64,000 nt of DNA, taken from NCBI GenBank assembly GCA_013215505.1, contig JABSQZ010000024.1, forward strand, positions 48,589 through 112,588, in the 5' to 3' direction. This DNA comes from Oceanospirillaceae bacterium. GTDB taxonomy: Bacteria > Pseudomonadota > Gammaproteobacteria > Pseudomonadales > Balneatricaceae. The translations under genes were made by a program, and so were the position numbers. Within the stretch, counting starts at the first letter, position 1. Every line of letters begins with the position of its first letter. Below, one piece after another: positions 9,691 to 18,761 of the stretch. The notes below the pieces were generated by a model. It made no database searches. It had not been told where the DNA came from and saw only the letters and a list, made by a program, of their open reading frames with translations.

Positions 9691-9730
9691 AGTCGGAAGT
9701 CGGAAGTCGGAAGTCGGAAGTCGGAAGTCG
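9691..9730. repeat. heptamer tandem repeat, locus 2 (AGTCGGA x5.7)
   Basis: Forty bases made of perfect AGTCGGA units, starting at the base after the stop of the secreted-protein gene and ending where the macro-domain relic begins. The relic has lost its 5' half, so the tract sits at a deletion or rearrangement junction. Confidence 0.9.
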
Positions 9731-9972
9731 TCAGGGTAGTATTTGGAATAATTACGAAATTACCGTTATTAATGCATATACTCAGTTTCACTGCAGCGGG
9801 GCAGGTAATAAGGCGGATTATCCGGCGATTAGATCGGTGTTTGCCGCTATAAAATCACCGTTTTGCGGTAAGCGCATCGGCTATGTGTTGATTGGTGCGG
9901 CTCTGGGTGGGGAGATTGGAAAATTATCGCAGCTATCATTGATGCAGAACTACAAAACGAGGATCATATCCT
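9731..9972 (+). pseudogene. macro-domain (ADP-ribose binding) protein remnant
   Basis: Translation from about 9735 gives INAYTQFHCSGAG, then KADYPAIRSVFAAIK and GKRIGYVLIGAALGG. This matches the second half of the short phage-type macro-domain proteins (Appr-1-p processing family). A one-base change in the GGTGGGGAGATTGG stretch (about 9909-9917) breaks the frame; the other frame continues DWKIIAAIIDAELQNEDHI. The N-terminal half is missing at the heptamer tract and the extreme C-terminus is cut by the inverted-repeat element at 9973. The gene is not functional. Confidence 0.75.
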
Positions 9973-10304
9973 AGGATCATGTGAATAAATCCGGTATCTT
10001 CTCTGCGAGTTCTAAAGCGATCAGATGTGCGACAGTCAACGCAGTGGAATGACGAGTCCTTTCCAAGTTGACTAACAAAGCAGATGATCGCTTTAGAACC
10101 CGCCCGTAGGGGCATTCAGAGCATCCCGATCTCGTTGTTATCAACTTTCGACAGGCACAGATTTTTTGCTCCATGCAAAGTCTAGGTACCTACATCCCTG
10201 TAGGCAACCAGCATGTCTGTAGTTAGCATGCCCTTTGGGTGCGATGCCTAGATCTCAGAATGCTCTGAATACCAGAGGCGCACCGGACTTATTCACATGA
10301 TCCT
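9973..10304. mobile_element. 332-bp MITE-like element with 23-bp terminal inverted repeats
   Basis: The left end (9973-9995, starting AGGATCATGTGAATAA) is the reverse complement of the right end (10282-10304) at 22 of 23 positions. Inside is a second, perfect 15-bp inverted repeat: GTTCTAAAGCGATCA at 10009-10023 and its complement at 10085-10099. Smaller hairpins lie at about 10190-10225 (CCTACATCCCTGTAGG and GCATG...CATGC). No transposase or credible ORF is present. It interrupts the end of the macro-domain relic and its right end provides an ATG in frame with the next gene. No convincing target duplication is visible. A non-autonomous miniature element fits best; a repeated structured-RNA locus is the alternative. 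Confidence 0.7.
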
Positions 10305-10335
10305 CAGTAATTTTTCCACAGAGAATGACAAACAG

Positions 10336-10686
10336 ATGACATCAGAAATATTAGAGAAAAAAGAATACCTATTACACTGGATGTATGACTTTATAGAAGA
10401 CGATGACGAGCCCGCTTATTTGGCGAGTGATGTTTTAGAGTGTGACAAGGTTTTGACAAAATTCATTAATACCCTCAGCGAATCAGCAACAAAGTCGGAT
10501 TATGCCTGGGTAGTCTGTCAAGTTGAAGCTGTGGTGAAAGCACTGAATGTTTTGAATGCAAAACATGCTAATCAACTGATAGAAACAGATCAACGAGAAG
10601 ATATTTGCGCTTTAATAGCGCTAGTTATACAAAACGCTGGTCACGGCGTCGAACAGGATATTACTGAGCAGTGGCGTGAATGGTAA
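10336..10686 (+). CDS. hypothetical acidic protein
   Basis: The frame is open from ATG 10297, which lies inside the right terminal repeat of the element. The natural start is more likely ATG 10336 (MTSEILEKKEY), giving 116 residues. The protein is all-helical in appearance, acidic (FIEDDDEPAYL), soluble, and ends ITEQWREW. The family is not assigned. It may have lost its native promoter to the element insertion just upstream. Confidence 0.5.
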   Translation: MTSEILEKKEYLLHWMYDFIEDDDEPAYLASDVLECDKVLTKFINTLSESATKSDYAWVVCQVEAVVKALNVLNAKHANQLIETDQREDICALIALVIQNAGHGVEQDITEQWREW

Positions 10687-10792
10687 AGCGCCGAGCAGCT
10701 ATCGATCAAACAGTAGCAGGCTAATATGAGTCGCAATCTAACGTCTGACAATCAATGAATAAATCCAAGATAAAAATGGGGCAGTCATATTT

Positions 10793-11557
10793 ATGCATAC
10801 AGGCGAACTGACTAAAAGCACATTTCACAGTGATATCTACCCGGGAACAATCAGAGATTACTGGCTGTATATCCCCGAGCAATACAACTCTGAAACAGCC
10901 GCTAATTTAATGGTGATTCAAGATGGTTTTTGGTACTTAGACGATCAGAGACCGATGTGCATGCCTGAAGTCATTGATCGGCTGATAGGGCAAATGGCTA
11001 TCCCGGCGACAGTCTGCGTATTTATTAACCCGGGAATCGTTGAATCACCGACTAAGCCAGAGCATCACCCGGATTCGCAACGCAGTTTTGAATACGACAC
11101 CCTCAGTGATCAATACACTCGCTTCTTAGTTAGCGAATTGTTACCCCAGGCACTGGAGGGGCTTAATATCAGTCAGGATCCGAGTAAACGCGCCACAGTA
11201 GGCTTTAGTTCTGGTGGGATCTGCGCCTGGTCAATCGCCTGGTATCGCTCTGACTTGTTCGGCAAAGTGCTGAGCCACTGTGGCAGTTTTGTTGATATCC
11301 GCGGCGGCGGTAAATATCCCTATCTGATTCGCAATCAGTCGGCCAAGCCTATCAAAATATTTTTCCAAAGTGGCGAGAAAGATTTAAACACCCGCTATGG
11401 AGACTGGGCGCTAGGCAATCAACAAATGCAGTCGGCTCTGGCCTTTAAAGGCTATCAACATCAATTTGAGTTTGGTATCCAAGGCCACACGTTAACACAA
11501 GGTGCGCAGTTGTTGGAATCATCTATTAAGTGGTTGTTTACAGATGGCGATGAATAA
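10793..11557 (+). CDS. esterase / alpha-beta hydrolase (esterase D-like)
   Basis: 254 residues with the alpha/beta-hydrolase fold of the putative esterase family that also contains enterochelin esterase and esterase D. The nucleophile elbow is GFSSGG (serine about residue 143), preceded by the strand ending SKRATV. A C-terminal histidine lies in FGIQGHTL, and an acidic residue in SGEKDLNT. The N-terminal YWLYIPEQY and MVIQDGFWY strands are typical. No signal peptide is seen, so it should be cytoplasmic. The ester substrate is unknown. Confidence 0.82.
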   Translation: MHTGELTKSTFHSDIYPGTIRDYWLYIPEQYNSETAANLMVIQDGFWYLDDQRPMCMPEVIDRLIGQMAIPATVCVFINPGIVESPTKPEHHPDSQRSFEYDTLSDQYTRFLVSELLPQALEGLNISQDPSKRATVGFSSGGICAWSIAWYRSDLFGKVLSHCGSFVDIRGGGKYPYLIRNQSAKPIKIFFQSGEKDLNTRYGDWALGNQQMQSALAFKGYQHQFEFGIQGHTLTQGAQLLESSIKWLFTDGDE

Positions 11558-11638
11558 AAAACGTATTAACAAGTAGATACTTAGCGCAATTTTGTATTAG
11601 CGATTGTATGGGTACTAAATAAACGAAGGGATAAGGAT

Positions 11639-11980
11639 ATGCCTAGTGACTTCTATTGTGATCAGGCTTTAAGCGGTAAAGCGACATTAAAAATAGTACG
11701 TGAAACTGCGGAAGTGCTGGCTTTTCACCATACCAGAGCTCACTGGCCAGTGCATATAGTGGTCGTACCTAAAACGCATATTCCCTCATTAACAGATCTT
11801 GGCGGGCATCCGATTGAACTGCTGCATAAAGTATTGGCAGTAGTGCGTGAAATAGCCGCACAAGTTGAACGTGAGTACGGTGCTTGCTGCGTGCTGACCA
11901 ACCTTGGTGAGTACCAGGATTCAAAGCATTTACATTTTCATGTCACCAACGGACAGCCTGTAAATGACAGTGACTTTTAA
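11639..11980 (+). CDS. HIT (histidine triad) domain protein
   Basis: A small 113-residue HIT-superfamily protein, related to nucleoside phosphoramidases. The triad motif is HLHFHV near residues 100-105, preceded by the conserved strand HIVVVPKTHIPSLTDL. The N-terminus (FYCDQALSGK) is shortened relative to Hint proteins. AAGGAT lies 6 bases before the ATG. It stands alone after the esterase, about 80 bp downstream. Confidence 0.85.
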   Translation: MPSDFYCDQALSGKATLKIVRETAEVLAFHHTRAHWPVHIVVVPKTHIPSLTDLGGHPIELLHKVLAVVREIAAQVEREYGACCVLTNLGEYQDSKHLHFHVTNGQPVNDSDF

Positions 11981-12047
11981 CAACAGAGTAATCATCGCTT
12001 AAACAGCAGTAGCAATCATTAATCATCCAAAAACCTGGAACAATTTT

Positions 12048-12813
12048 ATGGATTATATTGCCGTTAATAAAATCGCCTGGGGTAAACGCACTAAAATCCA
12101 TGTCGAATCGGAGTCTTATGATCTACCGGCCTTTCTTGCAAGTAAATCATCACTAAACCCATTCAACTGACGTTGCTGTGGGATGTCAGGGGTAAAAGTC
12201 TGCTGCTGCAGTACCATTTGGTCAGGACACATTGTCATGGGCCAGATTAGGGGCAACAGTGACAGGGGTTGATCTGTCGGGAGAAGCTATTGCAAAAGCG
12301 CAAAGTTTAGCCGGACAATTATCTATTGATGCAGTGTTTATCGAAGATGATCTGTATAGCTATGGCCAATCCAATCAACAGTAGTTCGATATTGTATTTA
12401 GTTCTTATGGGGCGTTAAATTGGCTGGGTGATCTAGATCTGTGGGCACAGACAGTGGGGCATTCACTTAAAACAGGTGGCAGTGTTAATTTGCTTGATTT
12501 CCATCCTATTAACGATTTCATAGCCGGCGATGCCTATTTTGAGTCAGGTAAAACCGATGTGGGAGAGGCAGGTACTTATTCCGAAAATTGTACAGGAGAA
12601 AAATCAACCTTGGTAACTTGGCCGCAGTCACTCAGTGAGCTGATCCGAGCATTAATTAATGCGGGTATCGCAATCGAAGTTTGTCATGAATACCCTTACA
12701 GCCCATATGATTGCTTTGCAGATGCACAGTGGGTCTTAGATAAAGGCTATCAGTTGTTGTTCAAAGATCAACAAGTACCCTTAAACTATGCCATTAAAGG
12801 CCGAAAACTTTAA
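12048..12813 (+). pseudogene. class I SAM-dependent methyltransferase, multiply disrupted
   Basis: From ATG 12048 the translation reads MDYIAVNKIAWGKRTKIHVESE, the start typical of small ubiE/Methyltransf_11-type enzymes. It continues in other frames as DTLSWARLGATVTGVDLSGEAI (the SAM-binding region) and DIVFSSYGALNWLGDL. At least two frameshifts (about 12150-12240) and an in-frame TAG at 12382 interrupt it. The final 119 codons (12454-12813) are open and read normally to the end. Substrate unknown; non-functional unless the sequence is in error. Confidence 0.8.
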
Positions 12814-12949
12814 GATATTACCCATTGAAACCGGTCTTTCTCAGCCACAATGGATTTGGTATGACAACAGCTTCAGGTCTATTTTCAAATCAATAATGAG
12901 GACCTCTACAGTAATGATTAATCTGCTAGTGTTCCGGTCGTCGCATTGG

Positions 12950-13645
12950 TTACAGCTGGGTAACGTCTTGTTGTCCTCCTCCCTGACTATATGGCAGATA
13001 GAAGTCAATTAAACGCTGTTGATAGTTACCTTGCGAAACAGTGCTTCTGAACGCTGAGGTTTCAATATTCGCTTGATACCAATGCAGATATTTTTGCCAA
13101 ATGGCAGAATTTTCAGGTAACTTAAAGCGCCTATAATGCTGCAGCAATAAGTTAATGCGATAGGCAAATGGGATTAGCGCAATGTCCACTGCGCTAATCT
13201 GCTCACCGTTAAAAAATGGCCCCCGGTGATCAATGGCCTGGGCAAACTGGTGCAGTCCATCGATCATTTGTTTTTTATCAGCAGCGGTATCCACCCTGCT
13301 ATCGGAAAATTTAAAGTAACGATAGAAATAGGGAATAATGCGTTTATTGATATGTTCAATCCAGTATTTTTGCTCGGCGTTGATAAAGGCGTCTGCTGAG
13401 AATAACTTAGGGGCTGACGGATGAAGTTGCTCGATAAACTCTATAATACGGGTAGAGTCTATAACGCTGTGCTGCCCTGGAACTGTGATTACCGGTACTT
13501 GTCCGGTGTTGCGGGAAATTTCCATCCAACTCTGTGTTTTCAGATAAGGGTCAATTTCAACATATTCAAAAGGTATCTTCTCTACCTGCAAAGCCAGCCA
13601 TGCTCTCTGGGCAAAAGGACAGTACCAGGCACTGTATAATTTCAT
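12950..13645 (-). CDS. glutathione S-transferase family protein
   Basis: The frame starts at 13669, but the third ATG (13645, MKLYSAWYCPFAQRAW) has GGAGAG about 6-11 bases upstream and begins the true thioredoxin-like N-domain, giving 231 residues. The catalytic site resembles the Cys of omega/beta-type GSTs (WYCPFAQR). The glutathione-binding cis-Pro and acidic pair are in GQVPVIT and VIDSTRIIEF (about residues 48-66). The helical C-domain follows. Predicted role: glutathione conjugation or thiol transfer. No linked partner gene. Confidence 0.88.
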   Translation of the reverse strand: MKLYSAWYCPFAQRAWLALQVEKIPFEYVEIDPYLKTQSWMEISRNTGQVPVITVPGQHSVIDSTRIIEFIEQLHPSAPKLFSADAFINAEQKYWIEHINKRIIPYFYRYFKFSDSRVDTAADKKQMIDGLHQFAQAIDHRGPFFNGEQISAVDIALIPFAYRINLLLQHYRRFKLPENSAIWQKYLHWYQANIETSAFRSTVSQGNYQQRLIDFYLPYSQGGGQQDVTQL

Positions 13646-13669
13646 GAACATACTCTCCATTGTCTCCAA

Positions 13670-14165
13670 GCATTAATTTCACTTGAGTATTCTATGTGCT
13701 TCATGGCTGATCTGGAACAGCCAAAAGGTATCGATGAATGTGCAAAAATGCACAGCCAAATAAAAATCCAACTCAGCAGCAAGTAGTTTTATCTGTTGTT
13801 TGGACAAGCAATAGTCAGTTTTTACTCTATTCATCGCTGTGCCTTAAAGTCTCTTTCTAACAGCCATGTACAGCCGAAATCTATGTGTACTTCGCCTTGG
13901 TATCGTCGAAAAAGCAGGAGCGGCTAAAATATTCTAATGTATGTAAAAAAGTCTATAAGCGATGTATGGAGCTACCCTCTAAGACAAAATCATTTATGCT
14001 ATGTTCACATCGTCGCCAAAAGTGCTACTAACGTGACCAATTTTCCTATTACAGAGCTATAAACAACTGACAGAGTTGCAAAGCGACAAATTCGGTTTAT
14101 TATTAAGTACTAAGCTGCAGAAGTAGAGTCTGTAACAGTGCGGATTAAATCCTGGGTCGTGTCAG
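13670..14165. other. intergenic, no gene seen
   Basis: About 500 bp between the divergent GST gene and the membrane-anchored hypothetical gene at 14166. No open frame, tRNA-like fold or obvious repeat was found by eye. Promoters for both flanking genes should lie here. Confidence 0.4.
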
Positions 14166-14672
14166 ATGGAAAAATTTAAATTTAAAATACCGAAAAAACT
14201 TTCCCTGATCATATGGTCGGGAATCTTAGTCGCTTTTGTATTACTGGCATCTAACATTGATTTTATGATCAAGCTTAAAGGTGGCGGAGACAAAGCTTAT
14301 ATTACCTCAGGTAATACGGTAAACCCCTATCAAATCAATATCTATTATTTTTCAAGTCGTAAAAATAGTGCTTTTGCCTTAACTGATTACTTCGAACAGC
14401 AGGGCTATCTGGTAAAAACATTAACTGCTTCAGAATTAGAGAATTCGGAGGCTACCCGTTATTCACCTACGCACTTCTTTTTTAACCGCGAAGACTTCGC
14501 CCAGGCGATGCGCATTAAATCAGATATGGAACAAGTGTTGGGTTACCCGATCAGCGCCTACAGATTCGGGATATCACAAAGCGTACCTTCTATGATTGTG
14601 GTCTTTACCCAAGCTGAAAAGGAAGGAGCAGCTACTCCAGGAAAATCGCGCCTTAAAACATCGAATGACTAG
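14166..14672 (+). CDS. membrane-anchored hypothetical protein
   Basis: 168 residues: a short basic N-terminus (MEKFKFKIPKK), one transmembrane helix (about residues 13-33, LSLIIWSGILVAFVLLAS), then an exported domain. The domain (INIYYFSSRKNSAFALTDYF...QGYLVKTLTA...THFFFNREDFAQA) loosely resembles small SPOR/LytR_C-like alpha/beta domains that act in the cell envelope, but this is tentative. The tail (TPGKSRLKTSND) is disordered. No operon partner. Confidence 0.55.
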   Translation: MEKFKFKIPKKLSLIIWSGILVAFVLLASNIDFMIKLKGGGDKAYITSGNTVNPYQINIYYFSSRKNSAFALTDYFEQQGYLVKTLTASELENSEATRYSPTHFFFNREDFAQAMRIKSDMEQVLGYPISAYRFGISQSVPSMIVVFTQAEKEGAATPGKSRLKTSND

Positions 14673-15673
14673 CTGATAGCTTGTTTAGTACGGTAGAGTA
14701 TTTCAAGCCAGTGAAGTATCAGCTATTCAAGACTTAAGAGGATGCAGACAATACCAGTGAGACTACTGCGGCTATGTGACCAAGTCGGATACTACCCAAG
14801 GCCCACCCCAGAGCGAGATCTGGAGCTAGCGTAATCTTTGTCAGATAACCTGGAAAGGGCTTGTCATTAAACTGCAAAACTTTCACTTAGCTGACAGCTT
14901 TATAGCCTGAAGATAAGATACAGGGATTATTCGGCTACTCCCCAACAGCAACAACGCTGTTCAATAAAGATAGTAAATGCCCAGACTCTTCAATATCACA
15001 GCAGTATTGTTAGCCTGAAAATATTTGCTTGCAAAATCATACATATATTAGCCCTGCTGATAACTTCTCCTGATCAAACATCCCAGCTGTAAATTGTGCT
15101 TTTATAGTCTACAGTTTTATTAAGCAGCGTACTGTTTATCACTTTTCTCAATATTAGCAAACATAAATACTGGTGCGCTGTTTTAGTTTTCCTCCTTAAT
15201 GCAATTGGGGAAGTTGGCCAATGTTAAGCAGTAATGGGTACAAGCATCAGTGGCAATTGCTGGGCCTACGACAACCAATCTTCATCAGCAGAGTCAATGG
15301 GTAGGCTTGGTAACGCCATGTAGATAGATTTAAAAAGCCAAAGTAACGCTGATTTCTTGGAAAATAGCCCTTGTAGAAGCTGCTCTTTATTTAATAAGAC
15401 TAGTTAGAATTTTTACTTAAGCGCTAGTTAAAAGCAACGCTATATTGCTAGCAGGACTAAGAGCAAAAAAGTAACAAAATTTTTCATAATCAAGCAGATC
15501 AATTTGAACTTACAGCTATACTTATAGTGACGATAGCGTGAAACATTAAAACCTAAACCAATCTAAAGTACTAAAAAATGGCGATCAGTAATTGATTTCT
15601 ATTTTGTGCCATCAGCACCTTCGCTGATATCAATTTTATTAAACCGTAGCAGAAATGATGAAAACATAGACGG
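14673..15673. other. 1-kb stretch without a recognisable gene
   Basis: No frame longer than about 30 codons with coding character is visible on either strand, and no tRNA-like or tandem-repeat structure. The sequence is AT-rich towards its right end. It may be decayed coding DNA or contain an unrecognised small RNA. Confidence 0.4.
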
Positions 15674-15964
15674 ATGTTGGCTTTGAAACTTATGGATGAA
15701 GTACCAAAGAAAAAAAAATCCAGATTAATCGCCTTGGTTATTTTAGCGCTAATATTTGTTTTTGGTATGTTCATGTTTGTAGCTGGCTATTATGTGGTGG
15801 GATTTCCAACTGCATTATTAACCGTAGGGTCTGCCTGTATATATTTTATACATGTTGCCGCTGAGGAAGATTTTCAGGATATGCAACGAGAAAAACAAAA
15901 AATTCAACAACAAATAAATGATCGGGATGGGCCAAAAGAGACTGATGATTATTGGAGTAAGTAA
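15674..15964 (+). CDS. small two-helix membrane protein
   Basis: 96 residues: a basic N-terminus (DEVPKKKKSR), two adjacent transmembrane helices (about residues 16-38 and 40-60), then a charged, probably coiled-coil cytoplasmic tail (EEDFQDMQREKQKIQQQ). An alternative start at 15692 (MDEVPKKKK) is possible. Neither start has a strong ribosome site. Family not recognised. Confidence 0.45.
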   Translation: MLALKLMDEVPKKKKSRLIALVILALIFVFGMFMFVAGYYVVGFPTALLTVGSACIYFIHVAAEEDFQDMQREKQKIQQQINDRDGPKETDDYWSK

Positions 15965-15987
15965 CTAAAAATTAGACTTTAACATCC

Positions 15988-16901
15988 CTAATGAAAGCGT
16001 TTTCTAAACTCAGATGGGGTTAAGCCAATAATGCGCACAAATATTTTCCTGCAGGCACCGGCGTCTACAAACCCTACTTGATTTGCAATCCAATCAAAGG
16101 GGTACCGGGTTGTTTCCAATAAATCACAAGCTTTTTGAATGCGTAATCTGTACAGGTATTGCACAGGTTTTAAGGTTGTCGCCTGGACAAAGCGCCTGAG
16201 GAAAGTACGATCAGTAAGGCAGCTTTTTTGTGCCAGTTTAGCGACTGATATTTTTTGTTGAAAGCTAGTCTGCAAATACTGTTGAATATTAATAATAGTC
16301 TGATCGCCATGATTTAATACAGGACAAAATTGTTGATAAAAACGTTGTTCCCGCGACCCTGTATCAACCACTAAAAGCTTCCCCAATTGGCGCATTACAC
16401 TAGGTTGAGAAAACTGCGCTACAACTTCCAGACCTAAATCTAACCAGGACAACATGCCCCCAGCGGTAATAAGATTTCCGTTGTTAATCAATATTTTTTC
16501 GATGTCTAAATTTAAGTCTGGAAATTTTTCAACGAATATAGCTTCCAACCCCCAATGTGTAGTGACCGTTTTTCCCTGCAATAAACCTGTGGCGGCTAAT
16601 ATAAATGTGCCTGCACAAGCAGCTGCCAATACCGCACCTTGAGCTTGATACTGACGTAGCCAATCCAACAGCTGTGCAGGGGGCTGCTGTCGTTACTGGG
16701 GGGGAGTAACAACAAATCAAAGCCATCGGATACTGAAAAGTCTTCGGTAGCGATATCCACTATCCGCGGATTAAAATGATAATTGAGTTGTTGTTCCACG
16801 GCCACTTGGTTGGCCATAGTAAACATTTCAAACAATCCATAAACGGCCGATTTTAGGCTCTGCGGGTAGTTGATTATCGCAGTATCGATTGACATAGGCA
16901 T
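15988..16901 (-). pseudogene. GlxA-type AraC regulator (DJ-1/PfpI + HTH), frameshifted
   Basis: The gene reads from 16901 (MPMSIDTAIINYPQ) through a DJ-1/PfpI-like domain, then shifts frame at about 16676-16680, where a C5 run (CCCCC on the gene strand) replaces the six C needed to continue as PPAQLLDWLRQYQ. The second frame (to 15988) contains the rest of the PfpI domain (AAACAGTFILAATGLL) and a two-helix AraC DNA-binding domain (about the last 100 residues, ending LTPSEFRKRF). A C7 run lies just upstream. It is divergent from the isochorismatase gene, its likely target. It is either truly inactivated, a homopolymer read error, or a phase-variable switch. Confidence 0.8.
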
Positions 16902-17009
16902 CCAGATTTTGTCAGTTTTGACCTTAACAATGTCATTAATGATACTGAAAGTCTAAGCAAGTAACGCGCATACTTAAAACTCAATCGAAACAGACTAAAT
17001 GGATTCCCA

Positions 17010-17531
17010 ATGAAACAGAAAGTACTATTAATAATTGATCTGCAAAATGATTATTTCCCGGGCGGAAACTTCCCACTGTGGAATACCGAGCAAATTTTGA
17101 ATAACGTCCAGCTGGCAATAGTTAAAGCCAACCAGCAGAATATCCCGGTGATTCATACACAACATATTGCCGATGAAAAAATGGGTATAGCTCCGTTTTT
17201 TAATCAGGGCACTGTGGGTGCCGATATCCACCAAAGCATATTAACTGCAGCCGCTGATGCACCCGTGGTCGTTAAAGCATTCGCAGACGCCTTTGAGGAT
17301 ACGAACTTACAGCAACTGCTGCAATCTCTTAAGTGTGACGAATTACTGATATGCGGCATGATGACGCAAAATTGTGTCACCCATACCGCCATCTCAAAAG
17401 CCGCCGAAAACTACCAGGTATCTATTCTGACAGATTGTTGCACGACGACTGATGAGATGATCCACAACATTGCATTACATGGAGTATCGACCAGAGTGCC
17501 ATTAGTGACTGCACAACAAGCACTAGGTTAA
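17010..17531 (+). CDS. isochorismatase family cysteine hydrolase
   Basis: 173 residues of the isochorismatase/nicotinamidase-like alpha/beta fold. The catalytic triad is visible as Asp10 (LLIIDLQNDY), Lys89 (VVVKAFADAF) and Cys122 (GMMTQNCVTHT), with the cis-peptide region just before the cysteine. It hydrolyses an amide or vinyl-ether bond of a small molecule. Divergent pairing with a GlxA-type AraC regulator is common for such hydrolases. No nicotinamide or siderophore genes are nearby, so the substrate is open. Confidence 0.88.
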   Translation: MKQKVLLIIDLQNDYFPGGNFPLWNTEQILNNVQLAIVKANQQNIPVIHTQHIADEKMGIAPFFNQGTVGADIHQSILTAAADAPVVVKAFADAFEDTNLQQLLQSLKCDELLICGMMTQNCVTHTAISKAAENYQVSILTDCCTTTDEMIHNIALHGVSTRVPLVTAQQALG

Positions 17532-17668
17532 CTTAGAGACTCCAGGGCATTGCTACAAAATGGCTTGGAGCGAACCTACAAATACACCCGTTACAACATT
17601 GCGTTTTAAACACAGTTTTACAGTGAGTGTTAAAGAAATTTAGGATAACAGAGTCTAAACTGCAACAT

Positions 17669-17714
17669 AACTTCCAACTTCCAACTTCCAACTTCCAACT
17701 TCCAACTTCCAACT
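17669..17714. repeat. heptamer tandem repeat, locus 3 (complement orientation, AACTTCC x6.5)
   Basis: Forty-six bases of perfect AACTTCC units (AGTTGGA family read on the minus strand), lying in the gap between the isochorismatase and YciI-like genes. Orientation is opposite to the neighbouring loci at 9691 and 18684. Confidence 0.9.
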
Positions 17715-17849
17715 GATATTTTAATCCTCTACAAAACAATGCTAGTATTAAAGTCGTTTAAAAAACAGCCAGTGATGGCTATTGCGCTGTTGTTAAATTG
17801 ACCTTAGCCACTGACACTAAAAGCTAATTTTTGAAAAAGGAGAGTTAAA

Positions 17850-18173
17850 ATGCCGCAGTTCGTGATTGTTTATTTAGGTGGAGAAAAACCGGCCAGTGCA
17901 GAGGAGGGCCAGCAGCATATGGCGAAATATATGCAGTGGATAGGCTCTTTGGGAGATGCGGCCGTCAGCCCTGCCAATCCCCTGAAAAATACTCAGACCG
18001 TCAATCCCGACGGATCTGTTAGCCAAGGCGGCAGCTGTGCTATGTCGGGATACACTGTTATTGAAACTGACTCAATGGATGCGGCTTTAGCTATCGCCAG
18101 AGAGTGCCCGTTTCTGGATGTTGGCGGATCTTTAGAAGTGTCGGAACTTATGCAGATGCCAACCGGTAAGTAA
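17850..18173 (+). CDS. YciI-related (YCII/DGPF) domain protein
   Basis: A 107-residue small alpha+beta protein of the YCII-related family. Features: the opening strand QFVIVYLGGEKP, the helix with QWIGSL, then SGYTVIETDSMDAALAIARECPFLDVGGSLEVSEL split over the second half. Members are dimeric ferredoxin-like proteins, some with weak hydrolase activity; the role here is unknown. AAGGAG lies 9 bases upstream of the ATG, a strong start. Confidence 0.85.
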   Translation: MPQFVIVYLGGEKPASAEEGQQHMAKYMQWIGSLGDAAVSPANPLKNTQTVNPDGSVSQGGSCAMSGYTVIETDSMDAALAIARECPFLDVGGSLEVSELMQMPTGK

Positions 18174-18290
18174 ACTGCCTTGTTATCGGTAGCGGGCAGC
18201 GGTCATGCTCTAGTGCTGAGCTATTAAAACAGGTCATTTGCAATTCAATGGCCTAAAGATTCTGTTTGATGCTCTGTAAGGAAAATAATA

Positions 18291-18690
18291 TGTTATTAGA
18301 TACTCCTAAGGCAGAATTGGGCTGGCAAGCTGACTCGTTTAGTTTGAAAAACCCCAGTGGTCAGTCATTTACTTTAGCGCAGCTGCAGGCGATAAAGGCT
18401 TACTGATTGCATTTATTTGCAATCACTGTCCCTATGTGAAGGCGATTATCGATAGACTGGTGGCGGATGCTAAAGTACTGCAACAGCAGGGAGTCAATGT
18501 CGTGGCAATTAGCTCAAACGATTATTCCAGGGTACCCGAGGACAGCCCGGAGATGATGGCCAGATTTGCCGCGGATCACGATTTTAGTTTTGAGTATTTA
18601 GTCGATAGAGATCAGTCGGTAGCCAGGGATTACGGCGCAGTTTGCACCCCGGATTTCTTTGGTTTTAACAGCGTCGGGGTTAGAGTAGCG
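18291..18690 (+). pseudogene. thioredoxin/peroxiredoxin-like gene, frameshifted and truncated by a repeat
   Basis: ATG 18291 opens MLLDTPKAELGWQADSFSL and runs to a stop at 18402. A one-base shift in CAGGCGATAAAGG (about 18386-18395) moves to the frame encoding DKGLLIAFICNHCPYVKAII, the signature of the AhpC/TSA-like thioredoxin family proteins with an NHCPYV site. It continues normally to CTPDFFGFN (about 18671) and then runs into the heptamer tract, losing the remaining C-terminal 60 or so residues. It is broken at both ends of the coding sequence. Confidence 0.82.
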
Positions 18691-18757
18691 AGTCGTAAGT
18701 TGGAAGTCGTAAGTCGTAAGTAGCGAGTTGGAAGTTGGAAGTTGGAAGTTGGAAGTC
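18684..18757. repeat. heptamer tandem repeat, locus 4 (mixed AGTCGTA / AGTTGGA)
   Basis: About 74 bases of heptamer units in two variants: AGTCGTA-like first, then AGTTGGA x4. It terminates the truncated thioredoxin-like gene and ends 4 bases from the stop codon (18762-18764) of the convergent hybrid kinase. The mixture of variants shows that the two unit types belong to one family. Confidence 0.88.
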
Positions 18758-18761
18758 TGAG

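Noticed and set aside
9691..9730. Possible CRISPR array
   Set aside because: Units are 7 bp, directly abutting, without spacers, and no cas genes are present.
9977..10174. Minus-strand 65-codon frame
   Set aside because: It lies inside the inverted-repeat element, has no ribosome site and is explained by the repeat structure.
12788..13012. 74-codon frame after the methyltransferase relic
   Set aside because: Overlaps the end of the relic and the GST gene; no ribosome site or family.
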